Origin: Acidovorax_G sp046289925
Lineage (GTDB): Bacteria > Pseudomonadota > Gammaproteobacteria > Burkholderiales > Burkholderiaceae_C
DNA: 31,190 bases
Direction of reading: 5' to 3'
Assembly (NCBI GenBank): GCA_046289925.1
Contig: JBKBUN010000016.1
Span: 1 to 31,190 of the forward strand
Below the pieces are notes generated by a model. The model was not told the origin of the DNA and searched no databases. It saw only the letters and a program-made list of their open reading frames with translations. The position numbers and the translations under genes are program-made. Numbering within the stretch: position 1 is the first letter of the stretch; each line of letters starts with the position of its first letter. Positions 8,266-18,544 of the stretch are shown one piece after another.

Positions 8266-9240
8266 ATGCCCGCTGCTGCGTTGCCTGAACATTCGCTGCC
8301 CCCGCCGCCCGCCGCCTTGGGCGATAGCCCGCTGCCTGCGGCCAGCGCCGATGCCATCGACGCGTTTGTGGATGCGCTATGGCTTGAAGACGGCCTGGCG
8401 CGCAACACCCTGGCCGCCTACCGGCGTGACCTGACGCTGTACGCGCAGTGGCTCGCGCAGCAGCCGCCGCCGCTGGCCCTGGACCAGACGGCCGAGCACC
8501 ACCTGCAGGCCTACTTTGCGGCCCGCCATGCGCACACGCGCGCCACCAGTGCCAACCGGCGGCTTACGGTGCTGCGCCGCTACTTTCGCTGGGCGTTGCG
8601 CGAGCGGCGCATTGCTGCAGACCCCACGCTGCGGCTGGAGGCCGCGCGCCAACCGCTGCGCGTGCCCAAGTCGCTGACGCAGGCGCAGGTAGAGGCCCTG
8701 CTGGCCGCGCCCGACCTGGGCCAGCCGCTGGGCGTGCGCGACCGCGCCATGCTGGAGCTGATGTACGCCAGCGGCCTGCGCGTGACCGAGTTGGTGACGC
8801 TCAAAACCTACCAGGTGAGCTTGGCCGAGGGCGTGCTGCGCGTGGTGGGCAAGGGCCGCAAAGAGCGGCTGGTGCCCTTTGGCCAGGAGGCCCACGCCTG
8901 GTTGGTGCGTTACCTGCAGGACGCGCGCGGCGCCATCCTGGGCGGGCAGCGCACCGACGACCTGTTTGTCACCCAGCGCGGCGCGGCCATGACACGCGTC
9001 GCCTTCTGGATGGTCGTGAAGAAATGGGCCGCGGTGGCGGGCATCGTGGCACCGCTGTCGCCCCACACGCTGCGCCATGCGTTTGCCACGCACTTGCTCA
9101 ACCACGGGGCCGATTTGCGTGTGGTGCAGTTGCTGCTGGGCCATGCGGACATCTCGACCACCACCATCTACACCCACGTGGCGCGCGAACGGCTCAAGGC
9201 CCTGCACGCCGCACACCACCCGCGCGGGCAGGCGGGTTGA
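8266..9240 (+). CDS. xerD: Site-specific tyrosine recombinase XerD
   Basis: XerD acts with XerC at dif to resolve chromosome dimers at division. The 324-residue protein has an N-terminal SAM-like DNA-binding domain (about 30-115) and a catalytic domain with the full set of active-site residues: R172 (ASGLRVTEL), K196 (VVGKGRKERLVPFG), H267 and R270 (SPHTLRHAFATHLLNH), H293 (LLGHADISTT) and the nucleophile Y302 (IYTHV). The C-terminus THVARERLKALH fits XerD. The start was set at ATG 8266; an earlier ATG at 8236 falls in a terminator stem. Nothing nearby suggests an integrative element, so this appears to be the chromosomal housekeeping enzyme. Confidence 0.93.
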   Translation: MPAAALPEHSLPPPPAALGDSPLPAASADAIDAFVDALWLEDGLARNTLAAYRRDLTLYAQWLAQQPPPLALDQTAEHHLQAYFAARHAHTRATSANRRLTVLRRYFRWALRERRIAADPTLRLEAARQPLRVPKSLTQAQVEALLAAPDLGQPLGVRDRAMLELMYASGLRVTELVTLKTYQVSLAEGVLRVVGKGRKERLVPFGQEAHAWLVRYLQDARGAILGGQRTDDLFVTQRGAAMTRVAFWMVVKKWAAVAGIVAPLSPHTLRHAFATHLLNHGADLRVVQLLLGHADISTTTIYTHVARERLKALHAAHHPRGQAG

Positions 9241-9402
9241 GCGGCCCGCGCGCAGGGCGCGGCGGTGTGGGGCCAGTGTGGGGCAGGTGTGGGCACGGCC
9301 CTGTTGCCCGGCGTGCGGCGGTGCGCCCGTGGAGCGGGAACGGGCCCGTCGTCAGCACCCCGCGGACTTGGTGGCTGACTGGCCCCCGATCCAGCACAGA
9401 CT

Positions 9403-9429
9403 AGCACGAGCAGCTATCGAAACCATAGC
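9403..9429. repeat. Family-2 repeat copy C (half copy)
   Basis: Only one arm of the hairpin (AGCACGAGCAGC) and the GCTAT-CGAAACC-ATAGC module remain. It sits in the 261-bp gap between convergent xerD and mrpG. The rest of that gap is G-rich on the plus strand, with three GTGTGGG units near 9263-9290, and I see no other feature in it. Confidence 0.6.
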
Positions 9430-9501
9430 GGTCTAAGGCTTCTGGAGGTGCCCAGCCAGGCACGGCCAGTGTCCCGCAGGTGGCCCGCGCAGGCCCCAGG
9501 T

Positions 9502-9891
9502 TCACACCGTATCGCTCGGGTGGGCAGCCGGTGTGGCCCTGCGCTCGGGCACCGCGTCGGGCGGAATGGGGGCCCGGCTGTCCACGCCCAGATGCAGGGC
9601 GGCCTGGGCCATGAGGTGGGCCGACACCGGGGCGGTGACAAACACAAAGAGCGTGATCAGCAGTTCGGCAAAGCCCATCGCGCCCCGCGCTGCGGCCAGC
9701 ACCATGCTGGCGATCAGCACGCCTCCTACGCCCAATGTCGACGCCTTGGTGGGCGCGTGCAGGCGCATGAAGAAGTCCGGCAGCCGCACCAGCCCGATGG
9801 CCCCCACGAGGCTGAAGAACCCGGCCACTATCAGCAAGGCTGCGGCGGCCCACTCGGCAACGGTTTGAAGCAGGGGGGCGGCGGCGCTCAT
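9502..9891 (-). CDS. mrpG: Mrp cation/proton antiporter subunit G
   Basis: The 129-residue last subunit of the Mrp complex. It has three hydrophobic helices, and the family signature GAIGLVRLPDFFMRLHAPTK is plain (residues about 30-49). It is needed for assembly and activity of the Na+(K+)/H+ antiporter in the inner membrane. The C-terminal tail of about 30 residues is polar and Pro/Ala-rich. The start ATG lies 34 nt after the mrpF stop, the only junction in the operon without a stop/start overlap. Confidence 0.93.
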   Translation of the reverse strand: MSAAAPLLQTVAEWAAAALLIVAGFFSLVGAIGLVRLPDFFMRLHAPTKASTLGVGGVLIASMVLAAARGAMGFAELLITLFVFVTAPVSAHLMAQAALHLGVDSRAPIPPDAVPERRATPAAHPSDTV

Positions 9892-9925
9892 GGCAAGGCT
9901 CCCGGAGTGCAGAGGATTCGCGGTG

Positions 9926-10207
9926 TCATTCGATCACGTCTCCGCGGGTCAGGTAGCGCGACAGCGCCACGGTGGACACAAACCCCAGCATGGCCACGAT
10001 CAGCGCCGCCTCGTACAGCAGTGCGGTGTGCCAGCGGATGCCCAGCAACACCGTCAGGGCCACCGCATTGAGGTACAGCGTGTCGATGGCCAGCACCCGG
10101 TCGATGGGCTGCGGTCCGCGCCACAGGCGCCAAGTGCACAGCGCCAGCGAGAGCGCCATGCATGCGGTGGCAAAGTCCAGTGCCCAGGGCAGCACGGTCG
10201 TGGTCAT
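9926..10207 (-). CDS. mrpF: Mrp cation/proton antiporter subunit F
   Basis: A 93-residue subunit with three transmembrane helices. The run RGPQPIDRVLAIDTLYLNAVAL contains the conserved D-R-xx-A-x-D core of MrpF/PhaF. Its ATG overlaps the mrpE stop by 4 nt (ATGA), so translation is coupled. It is part of the six-gene operon mrpA(B)-C-D-E-F-G. Confidence 0.93.
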   Translation of the reverse strand: MTTTVLPWALDFATACMALSLALCTWRLWRGPQPIDRVLAIDTLYLNAVALTVLLGIRWHTALLYEAALIVAMLGFVSTVALSRYLTRGDVIE

Positions 10208-10731
10208 GGCCTTACTCCTGGCGACGGTGCGTGCGCACCGTGGCCTTCGAAAATCGCACGCAGGGGGGCTTCGTAGCGTTGCTGGATGTCTTGTGCCATC
10301 TGCTTGGGGTCTGCACAGTCGAGTGCGTGCACCAGGATGCGGTGCTGTGCTTCGTCCACCGTGCACGACACCGTGCCCGGCGTGGTGGTGATGATGCTGG
10401 CCAGCAGCGCAATCGCCGTGGGGTCTTGCAGCGTGAGGGGCACTACCACCCAGTCCGGCCGGGGGCGGCTGACCGGGCCCAGCACCAGACGGGCCACGCT
10501 GATGTTGGATACCACGATGTCCCGCAGCACCACCGCCACCAGCCGTGGCACGGGTGCCCAGCGCACCGGGCGGCTGGCAGGCAGAAAGCCGTGCAGCAGC
10601 CAGGGCACGGCCACACCCAGTAGCGCGGCCGACAGCAGGTGCACAGGTTCGATCGACCGCTGCAGCAGCAGCCAGCCGATGCCCAGCAGGGCAGACCACC
10701 GTGGATGGGCGAGCAGAGGCCGGCGCTTCAT
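10204..10731 (-). CDS. mrpE: Mrp cation/proton antiporter subunit E
   Basis: A 175-residue subunit with two or three N-terminal membrane segments (about 12-52) and a cytoplasmic domain. VVLRDIVVSNISVARLVLGP and SIITTTPGTVSCTVDEAQHRILVHALD match the conserved MrpE core. The start overlaps the mrpD stop by 4 nt. MrpE is needed for normal complex assembly. The C-terminal tail (EGHGAHAPSPGVRP) is unconserved. Confidence 0.93.
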   Translation of the reverse strand: MKRRPLLAHPRWSALLGIGWLLLQRSIEPVHLLSAALLGVAVPWLLHGFLPASRPVRWAPVPRLVAVVLRDIVVSNISVARLVLGPVSRPRPDWVVVPLTLQDPTAIALLASIITTTPGTVSCTVDEAQHRILVHALDCADPKQMAQDIQQRYEAPLRAIFEGHGAHAPSPGVRP

Positions 10732-12371
10732 GGACGTTCTCCCGGGGGCGGCGTCAGCCGCACTTCGCCTTCACCCGCACGGTAGGGGCGTGTGCTGCGG
10801 GCATTGCGTCCACCCACCGTGTGCAGCACCTGCTCGGCATAGGTGCCGGTGTCGGTCAGTTGCAGGGCCATGGCGTCGGTGTATCGCTTCATGGGCGAGG
10901 CTGCCACGGCCAACAGCACCGTGAGCGACATCAGCCCCAGCGTGGCCGTGGTCAGGCGCAGACTGTGCCCGGCCTGCACGGCTTTGGGGTCGGCCGGCAG
11001 GGCCGCCCAGAACAGGATGCTGCCCGCCCGCGCCAGCCCCACCAGGGTCAGAAAGCCCGCGCCCAGTACCACCGCCCACACCCAGGTGTGCGCCGGACTG
11101 GCAGCGGCGCTTTCAAGCACCATCACCTTGCCCAAAAAGCCCGGCAGCGGCGGCAAACCGGCCGCCGAAGCTGCGCCCAACAGCATCATGAGCCCCAGCA
11201 GAACCGGCTGGGCCACCGGCGTGGCCGGTTGCAGCAGATCGCCCGTCGGACCGCGCTGCGATGCGACCAGTTCCACCAGCAGGAACAGGCTTGCCACCAC
11301 CAGCGTGCTGTGCACCATGTAGTACACAGCGGCCGACAGCCCTGCCGGGGTGAACAGCCCCACCCCCGCGAGGATGGTGCCCACCGAGCCAACGGTGAGG
11401 TACGACACCATGCGCGCCATACTGTGCGCCGCCAGGGCCCCCAGCGTGCCCAGCACGGCGGTGACCAGGGCCAGGGGTAGCAGCCAGGCCGCAGCTGCCA
11501 GGGCGGCATGGCCCGCGCCGTCGCCCAGCATCACGGCGTGCACCCGGATGATGCTGTAGACGCCCACCTTGGTCATGATGGCGAACAGCGCCGCCACCGG
11601 GGCCGTGGCCGCTGCGTAGGTGCCGGGCAGCCACAGGTACAGTGGCACGATGGCGGCCTTGAGGCCAAACACCACCAGCAGCAACAGCGCCCCGACCTTG
11701 AGCAGTGCCGCGTCTTCAGGGCCTAGCTGTGCAATGCGCAGGGCCAGATCGGCCATGTTCAGCGTACCCGTGACGGCGTACACCAGCGCCAGCCCGATCA
11801 GGAACAGGGCCGATGCCACAAGGTTGAGCACCACATAGTGCAGCCCCGCACGCACCCGATCGCGCCCCTGGCCGTGCAGCATCAGTGCGTATGAGGAGAT
11901 GAGCAGCACCTCGAAAAACACAAACAGGTTGAACAGGTCTCCGGTGACGAAGGCCCCCGACAGACCCATGAGCTGGAAGTGGAACAGTGCATGGAAATGG
12001 CGGCCATGCGCGTCCCAGCCGCCCGTGGCGTACCAGAGCACCGGCACTGCGATGGTCCAGGTCAGCGCCAGCATCAGCGCGCTCAGGCGGTCGACCACCA
12101 GCACGATGCCAAACGGCGCGGGCCATGCGCCCAGCGGGTACACCTGCAGGCCGCCGTAGGCCGCCTCTGTGAACAAGCGCCAAGCGAGCACCGCGCCCAG
12201 CACGGCTGCGGCCAGGCTCACGCGGCGGCGCCGGCGCAGCAGGTGGCTGCCGTGGTGGGACTCACCGCCGCCATCGCCCAGCCACAGCAGCAGCGCTGCC
12301 GTGGCCAGCGGCAGCAGCACGGGCAGCACCGGCAGGTGCTGCGCAAAGAACTGCGCCACCATGCCGTTCAC
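10728..12371 (-). CDS. mrpD: Mrp cation/proton antiporter subunit D
   Basis: A 547-residue NuoM/NuoN-like membrane subunit with about 14 helices. The proton-path residues expected in this family are present: E154 in FVFFEVLLISSYALML and K238 in FGLKAAIVPLYLWLPG. The GTG start at 12371 overlaps the mrpC stop (GTGA); an ATG three codons in (12362) is an alternative. MrpA and MrpD are the two subunits homologous to complex I antiporter-like subunits and probably carry the two transport pathways. Confidence 0.95.
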   Translation of the reverse strand: MNGMVAQFFAQHLPVLPVLLPLATAALLLWLGDGGGESHHGSHLLRRRRRVSLAAAVLGAVLAWRLFTEAAYGGLQVYPLGAWPAPFGIVLVVDRLSALMLALTWTIAVPVLWYATGGWDAHGRHFHALFHFQLMGLSGAFVTGDLFNLFVFFEVLLISSYALMLHGQGRDRVRAGLHYVVLNLVASALFLIGLALVYAVTGTLNMADLALRIAQLGPEDAALLKVGALLLLVVFGLKAAIVPLYLWLPGTYAAATAPVAALFAIMTKVGVYSIIRVHAVMLGDGAGHAALAAAAWLLPLALVTAVLGTLGALAAHSMARMVSYLTVGSVGTILAGVGLFTPAGLSAAVYYMVHSTLVVASLFLLVELVASQRGPTGDLLQPATPVAQPVLLGLMMLLGAASAAGLPPLPGFLGKVMVLESAAASPAHTWVWAVVLGAGFLTLVGLARAGSILFWAALPADPKAVQAGHSLRLTTATLGLMSLTVLLAVAASPMKRYTDAMALQLTDTGTYAEQVLHTVGGRNARSTRPYRAGEGEVRLTPPPGERP

Positions 12372-12727
12372 GCCTCGTGCCTTTCTGCGTTGCCGGACGG
12401 GGGCTCGGCCCCGTCCACGTGGTCGGTGCCGGTCTCGTGGCGCGCGCGCAAGGCCAGTTCCACCACGAATCCGGTGGTGGCAAACCCGATCACGATGGCC
12501 GTGAGAACCAGCGCCTGCGGCAGCGGGTCGGCCACGCGACCGTCTGGCGTCAGGATGGGGGCGGCGTCCATCCAGAGACGCCCCATGGCGAAGATGAACA
12601 CATTGACGGCGTAGCCCAGCAGGCTCAGACCGATCACCACCGGCCAGGTGCGGCCGCGCAGAATCAGGTACAGGCCGGTCGCGGTCACGCAGCCAATGCC
12701 GCTGGCCACCAGAAATTCAATGCTCAT
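12368..12727 (-). CDS. mrpC: Mrp cation/proton antiporter subunit C
   Basis: A 119-residue NuoK-like subunit with three helices (about 3-22, 28-48 and 72-95). The signatures are GLSLLGYAVNVFIFAMG and DPLPQALVLTAIVIGFATT, the latter being nearly invariant in MrpC. The open frame runs far upstream antisense to nothing real, but the ATG 12727 that overlaps the mrpA stop (ATGA) gives the normal size. The tail after residue 95 is polar. Confidence 0.94.
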   Translation of the reverse strand: MSIEFLVASGIGCVTATGLYLILRGRTWPVVIGLSLLGYAVNVFIFAMGRLWMDAAPILTPDGRVADPLPQALVLTAIVIGFATTGFVVELALRARHETGTDHVDGAEPPSGNAERHEA

Positions 12728-15579
12728 GGGCGGGCTCCTTCGGTTGCGGCAGGGGGCTCGCTGCCAGGCTCCCGCGTGACGCCCCCCAGGGCCGACAGCA
12801 TGAGCAGCGTGGAGCCCACCACGGTGATGTACACGCCCAGGTCGAACAGCGCCGCTGTAGCCAGCGGCAGATGCCCCAGGCCTGGCACCCACGGATGGCC
12901 GTGTGCGCTGGTCAGGAAGGGCTGGCCCAGCACAAAAGCCCCTGCACCAGTGGCCGCAGCAATGCCCAGACCCAACGCAATCCAGCGAACAAAACGCCGC
13001 CCGCCCTGCGCATGCAGCAGCGCCTCGGTACGGCTCTGGCCCAGGGCCGTGTACTGCAGCACCAGGGCCACGGCTGTGACCAGCCCGGCAATGAACCCCC
13101 CGCCCGGCAGGTTGTGGCCCCGCATAAAGATGTAGACCGTGGTCACCAGGGCCAGCGGCAGCACCACCCGTGCCGCCACACGCAGCATCAGGGGTTGTGC
13201 CGCAAAGGTCCAGGGGCGGCCCGCCGCATCGGTACCTGGCTTGCGGGCGCGCATGCCATCCATCAGGGCCAACACTCCGATGGCTGCAATGCCGAGCACC
13301 GTGATTTCCCCGAACGTGTCGTAGCCGCGGAAGTCCACCAGGATCACGTTGACCACGTTGGTGCCGCCGCCGACCGGAAGCGACTGGTTCAGGAAGTACC
13401 AGGCGATCGAGTCGTGGTCGCGCGTGAGCATGACCCAAGCCAGCCACGCCATGCCCGCGCCGCCCGCTACGGCAATGCCGGTATCGCGCAGCTTGCGGGC
13501 GCGGGTCGACTCGCGCGGTGTTTGCCGGGGCAGCAGCGCCAGCCCCATGAGCAGCAGCACGGTGGAGACGACTTCGACCGTCAGCTGCGTGAGCGCCAGG
13601 TCGGGTGCCGACAGGCCCAGGAAGCACAGCGCCGTGACCAGCCCCACCGCGCCCGTGACGATCACGGACTGGAAACGGTCGTGGTGGCGCAGCACCAGCC
13701 ATCCGCAGGCCAGCAGCAGCAGGGCCCATAGCACCACGGCCGGCAGCGTGACTGGCAGCAGCGGGCGCGAGCCCTGGCCCGGCAGGCCCTGCACCACCAG
13801 CGGCGCGGCGGCCGCCACCAGCGCGGCCATCAGCATCCAGGCCACATAGCGCTGCAGCGATCCAGTTTCGCGCCGCTGGGTCCCGCGGCCCGCCCCCCCC
13901 CACAAGCCCGCCATCAGCCGGTTGAACAGCTGCAGCCCGGTGAAGGCCCCGAACCAGTCTTCAGACACCATGCCATGCAGCCGTCGGCCGCGCATCAGGC
14001 CCAGGTACAGGGCTGCGCCCAAGCCCAGCGCTAGCACACTCAGCAAGAGCGGCAGGTTGAAGCCGTGCCACAGCGCCAGGTGGTAGTCGGGCAAGGCTTG
14101 GCCGCGCAGCGCCGTGGCAGCTGCGTGCACCAGCGGGCCAGCCAGCAGCGCCGGGGCCAGGCCCACTGCTACGCAGACGGCGGCCAGCAAGGCAACCGGC
14201 GCCTTCATGCCTAGCGGGGGCTCGTGCGGATGCGGCTGGGGCAGATTGCGCGGCGGGCCGTTGAAGAACACGTCGTGCACAAAGCGCAGCGAGTACGCCA
14301 CGCTGCACAGGGCGGCCACTGTGCTCAGGGCTGGAATCCACCAGCGCCAGCCACCGGGCGCGGCGAAGGCCACGGCTTCGGTGAGGAACATTTCCTTGGA
14401 CACGAAGCCGTTGAACAGCGGCACGCCTGCCATGGCCGCGGCGGCCAGCATGGCCAGGGTGGCCGTCCAGGGCATGAGCCGCAACAGCCCCCCCAGCTGG
14501 CGCATGTCGCGCGTGCCTGTCTCGTGGTCCACAATGCCCGCGGTCATGAACAGGGCGGCCTTGAAGCTGGCGTGGTTCAGGATGTGGAACACCGCCGCCA
14601 CGGCCGCCAGCGGAGAGCCCAGCCCGATGAGGAATGTGATCAGCCCGAGGTGGCTGATCGTCGAGTACGCCAACAGGCCCTTGAGGTCGTGCTTGAACAC
14701 GGCAAGCGCTGCGCCCATCACCACCGTGACCAGTCCGGCCCCGGCCACCAGAGCGGTGAACCATTCGGTGCCCCCCAGCACCGGAGTCAGTCGCGCGAGC
14801 AGAAAGATGCCCGCCTTGACCATGGTGGCCGAGTGCAGATACGCGGACACAGGGGTGGGGGCCGCCATCGCCTGCGGCAACCAGAAATGGAACGGAAACT
14901 GTGCGCTCTTGGTGAAGCAGCCCAGCAGGATCAGCACCAGCGCCGCCGGGTAGCGCGGGTCGGCCTGGATCTGCGCGGCCTGCGTGGCCAACTGGCTGAT
15001 CTCGTATGTGCCCGCAATCTGTCCCAGCAGCACCACGCCCCCCAGCATGGCCAGCCCGCCGCCGCCGGTCACGGCCAGCGCCATGCGGGCGCCTGCCCGG
15101 GCGTCGGCGCGGTGCTTCCAGTAGCCCACCAGCAAAAACGAGGAGATGCTGGTCAGCTCCCAGAACACGACGAGCAGCAGCACGTTGTCCGACAGCACGA
15201 TGCCGAGCATCGCGGCCATGAACAACATCAGGGTGCTGAAGAACTTGCCAACGGGGTCGTCTGCGCCCAGATAGTGGTGGGCGTACAGGATCACCAGCAG
15301 CCCCATGCCCGTGATCAGCAGGGCAAACATCAGCGCCAGCCCGTCCAGGCGCAAGCCGATGTTCAGGCCGATTTCTGGTACCCAGGGGATGAACTGGGCC
15401 ACAGCGTCTGCGGCCATGACCCCTGGGGCAAGCCAGAACAGCATCCCCAGGCTCGTGGCTGTGACGGCTGCGGCCAGCCACGCAGTGCGAACGCGGCAGG
15501 CAGGCCCGGACACCGAGCCCGACCAGCCGGTCAGCACCGTCCCGGCCAACAATGGCAACAGAATGATCAGCAGCAGCAC
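12724..15579 (-). CDS. mrpA: Mrp cation/proton antiporter subunit A fused to subunit B (MrpAB)
   Basis: This 951-residue protein joins the NuoL-like MrpA with an MrpB domain at its C-terminus (about 815-930, with VYIFMRGHNLPGGGFIAGL and DLGVYITVVGSTLLML), as in the group-2 Mrp/Pha operons of Gram-negatives, so no separate mrpB is expected. Conserved transport residues are visible: E141 (FWELTSISSFLLVGYW), K224 (FTKSAQFPFHFWLP) and the HSATMVKAG motif. I place the start at GTG 15579, which has AAGGGG 9 nt upstream and yields the family-like N-terminus LLLIILLPLLAG; a TTG at 15600 is possible. A TAGAAT box at 15610-15615 could be its -10. The complex exchanges Na+ or K+ for protons and supports pH and salt tolerance. 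Confidence 0.94.
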   Translation of the reverse strand: MLLLIILLPLLAGTVLTGWSGSVSGPACRVRTAWLAAAVTATSLGMLFWLAPGVMAADAVAQFIPWVPEIGLNIGLRLDGLALMFALLITGMGLLVILYAHHYLGADDPVGKFFSTLMLFMAAMLGIVLSDNVLLLVVFWELTSISSFLLVGYWKHRADARAGARMALAVTGGGGLAMLGGVVLLGQIAGTYEISQLATQAAQIQADPRYPAALVLILLGCFTKSAQFPFHFWLPQAMAAPTPVSAYLHSATMVKAGIFLLARLTPVLGGTEWFTALVAGAGLVTVVMGAALAVFKHDLKGLLAYSTISHLGLITFLIGLGSPLAAVAAVFHILNHASFKAALFMTAGIVDHETGTRDMRQLGGLLRLMPWTATLAMLAAAAMAGVPLFNGFVSKEMFLTEAVAFAAPGGWRWWIPALSTVAALCSVAYSLRFVHDVFFNGPPRNLPQPHPHEPPLGMKAPVALLAAVCVAVGLAPALLAGPLVHAAATALRGQALPDYHLALWHGFNLPLLLSVLALGLGAALYLGLMRGRRLHGMVSEDWFGAFTGLQLFNRLMAGLWGGAGRGTQRRETGSLQRYVAWMLMAALVAAAAPLVVQGLPGQGSRPLLPVTLPAVVLWALLLLACGWLVLRHHDRFQSVIVTGAVGLVTALCFLGLSAPDLALTQLTVEVVSTVLLLMGLALLPRQTPRESTRARKLRDTGIAVAGGAGMAWLAWVMLTRDHDSIAWYFLNQSLPVGGGTNVVNVILVDFRGYDTFGEITVLGIAAIGVLALMDGMRARKPGTDAAGRPWTFAAQPLMLRVAARVVLPLALVTTVYIFMRGHNLPGGGFIAGLVTAVALVLQYTALGQSRTEALLHAQGGRRFVRWIALGLGIAAATGAGAFVLGQPFLTSAHGHPWVPGLGHLPLATAALFDLGVYITVVGSTLLMLSALGGVTREPGSEPPAATEGARP

Positions 15580-15778
15580 CGTCGGGAGCCCCTTTCGCAA
15601 AGAGCCGCCATTCTAGGCAGCACTGCTCAATGTCCCTGTGTGTTGCTGTGTATTGCGTGGTTGGGGCGGACCCCATGGCACCCTGGCTGCCGACGGGGGG
15701 CGGCTTGCGTGCCGCCGTCGCACCTGGCAGCGCCCCTTGCCCTGCAAGCCGCACGGAATTCGCCTCTGTAGCGTCCAT

Positions 15779-15827
15779 AAAAAAGAGCTGCTTGTGCTTG
15801 TTTGATAAGCACGGGCAGCTCATTTTT
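15779..15827. terminator. Family-2 repeat copy D, bidirectional terminator-like hairpin
   Basis: GAGCTGCTTGTGCTT (15785-15799) pairs with AAGCACGGGCAGCTC (15807-15821) across a 7-nt loop, with two G-U pairs. It is flanked by AAAAAA on the left and ATTTTT on the right, so a U-tract exists in either direction. A degenerate CTATAGC follows. It lies about 230 nt beyond the katG stop and is the best candidate terminator for katG. Confidence 0.75.
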
Positions 15828-15958
15828 CTATAGCAAGCCGACGGCCCTGCGCAGCGCAGGCCTGTGGCCAGGCCATCGCATTCTGCAGCACACCTGGGTG
15901 GTGGTGGGCCTTTCGCGCTGCCGCAGTGCAGGCCTGGGGGCGTCAGCGTGCGTTCAGC

Positions 15959-16051
15959 CTAGGAGTCTGTCGGACTTGGGGCGTCGAAAGCGAAAATGGA
16001 CCGCTGCGGCCCATTTGCAGCCGACGATTCCCAAGTCCGACGGGCTCCTGG
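15959..16051 (-). repeat. Family-1 MITE-like repeat, copy 2 (internally deleted, 93 bp, flanked by 7-bp duplication)
   Basis: Relative to copies 1 and 3 this copy is inverted: it starts CTAGGAGTCTGTCGGAC and the GCGTCGAAAGCGAAAAT arm comes first. The central hairpin portion of about 75 bp is missing, with the junction at ATTTT. GTTCAGC occurs directly on both sides (15952-15958 and 16052-16058), as expected for a target-site duplication. It ends 9 nt from the katG stop codon. Confidence 0.9.
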
Positions 16052-16060
16052 GTTCAGCAT

Positions 16061-18277
<2,217 letters not shown>

Positions 18278-18322
18278 GGTCTTTCTCCTTGGCGATCTGG
18301 GGCCGGGTTTGACAAGGCCCTT

Positions 18323-18388
18323 AGATTACGCAAATGGATGCCGATAAGCCATTGATTAAAACTAATCTCTCGAATGCACTCCTGCTAT
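18323..18388 (-). promoter_or_regulatory. Candidate katG promoter with OxyR-like site
   Basis: Read on the minus strand, TTAGTTTTAATCAAT (18351-18365) matches 8 of the 10 defined positions of the OxyR half-site ATAGNTNNNANCTAT. Another ATAG...AT segment begins at 18388. A TAATCT -10-like box follows at 18323-18328 with no good -35, as is usual for OxyR-activated promoters, placing the candidate site at about -35 to -72. This is by-eye matching only; no oxyR gene is in the window. Confidence 0.35.
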
Positions 18389-18470
18389 GGCCTGGCGCCC
18401 ATGGACGCTTGGCAAACCTTGGGGATGAGGCCGGGCATGGGGGCAGCCCGGAGGCATGTCTTCCCAATCA

Positions 18471-18493
18471 ATCGGCCCGCTGAACGGGCCGAT
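18471..18493 (-). terminator. 9-bp hairpin after the EAL/HDOD gene
   Basis: ATCGGCCCG and CGGGCCGAT form a perfect 9-bp stem with a 5-nt loop. It lies about 50 nt beyond the stop of the 18545-19834 gene, in the transcribed direction, and before the katG promoter. The following T-run is weak (TGATTGGG), so termination is plausible but not certain. Confidence 0.5.
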
Positions 18494-18509
18494 GTCGTGG
18501 GCTTGGGCT

Positions 18510-18543
18510 GGGGTTGGGGTTGGGGTTGGGGTTGGGGTTGGGG
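18510..18543. repeat. Telomere-like (TTGGGG)n tract
   Basis: Six GGGG runs are separated by exact TT spacers, directly after the stop codon of the EAL/HDOD gene (one base between). The G-rich strand is the plus strand, which is the template for that minus-strand gene. The pattern fits a parallel G-quadruplex motif. Confidence 0.95.
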
Positions 18544-18544
18544 A

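Larger units (their letters stand above)
15601..16060. other. 460-bp gap between katG and the mrp operon
   Basis: Both flanking genes read leftward, so this region must hold the end of the katG transcript and the mrp promoter. From right to left it contains family-1 repeat copy 2 (15959-16051), family-2 repeat copy D with terminator features (15779-15827), and a TAGAAT -10-like box at 15610-15615 without a convincing -35. I see no gene. Confidence 0.6.

Noticed and set aside
8266..9240. XerD as the integrase of a mobile element
   Set aside because: Family motifs fit the chromosomal XerD, there is no tRNA or attachment-site duplication beside it, and the neighbours are housekeeping genes.
9263..9290. 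Three GTGTGGG units after xerD as a regulatory repeat
   Set aside because: The units are short, irregularly spaced and within generally G-rich sequence, so chance is sufficient.
13961..15823. 620-codon minus-strand open frame
   Set aside because: It is a frame-shifted shadow of mrpAB with Gly/Arg/Pro-rich content. The real frame has conserved membrane helices and transport residues.
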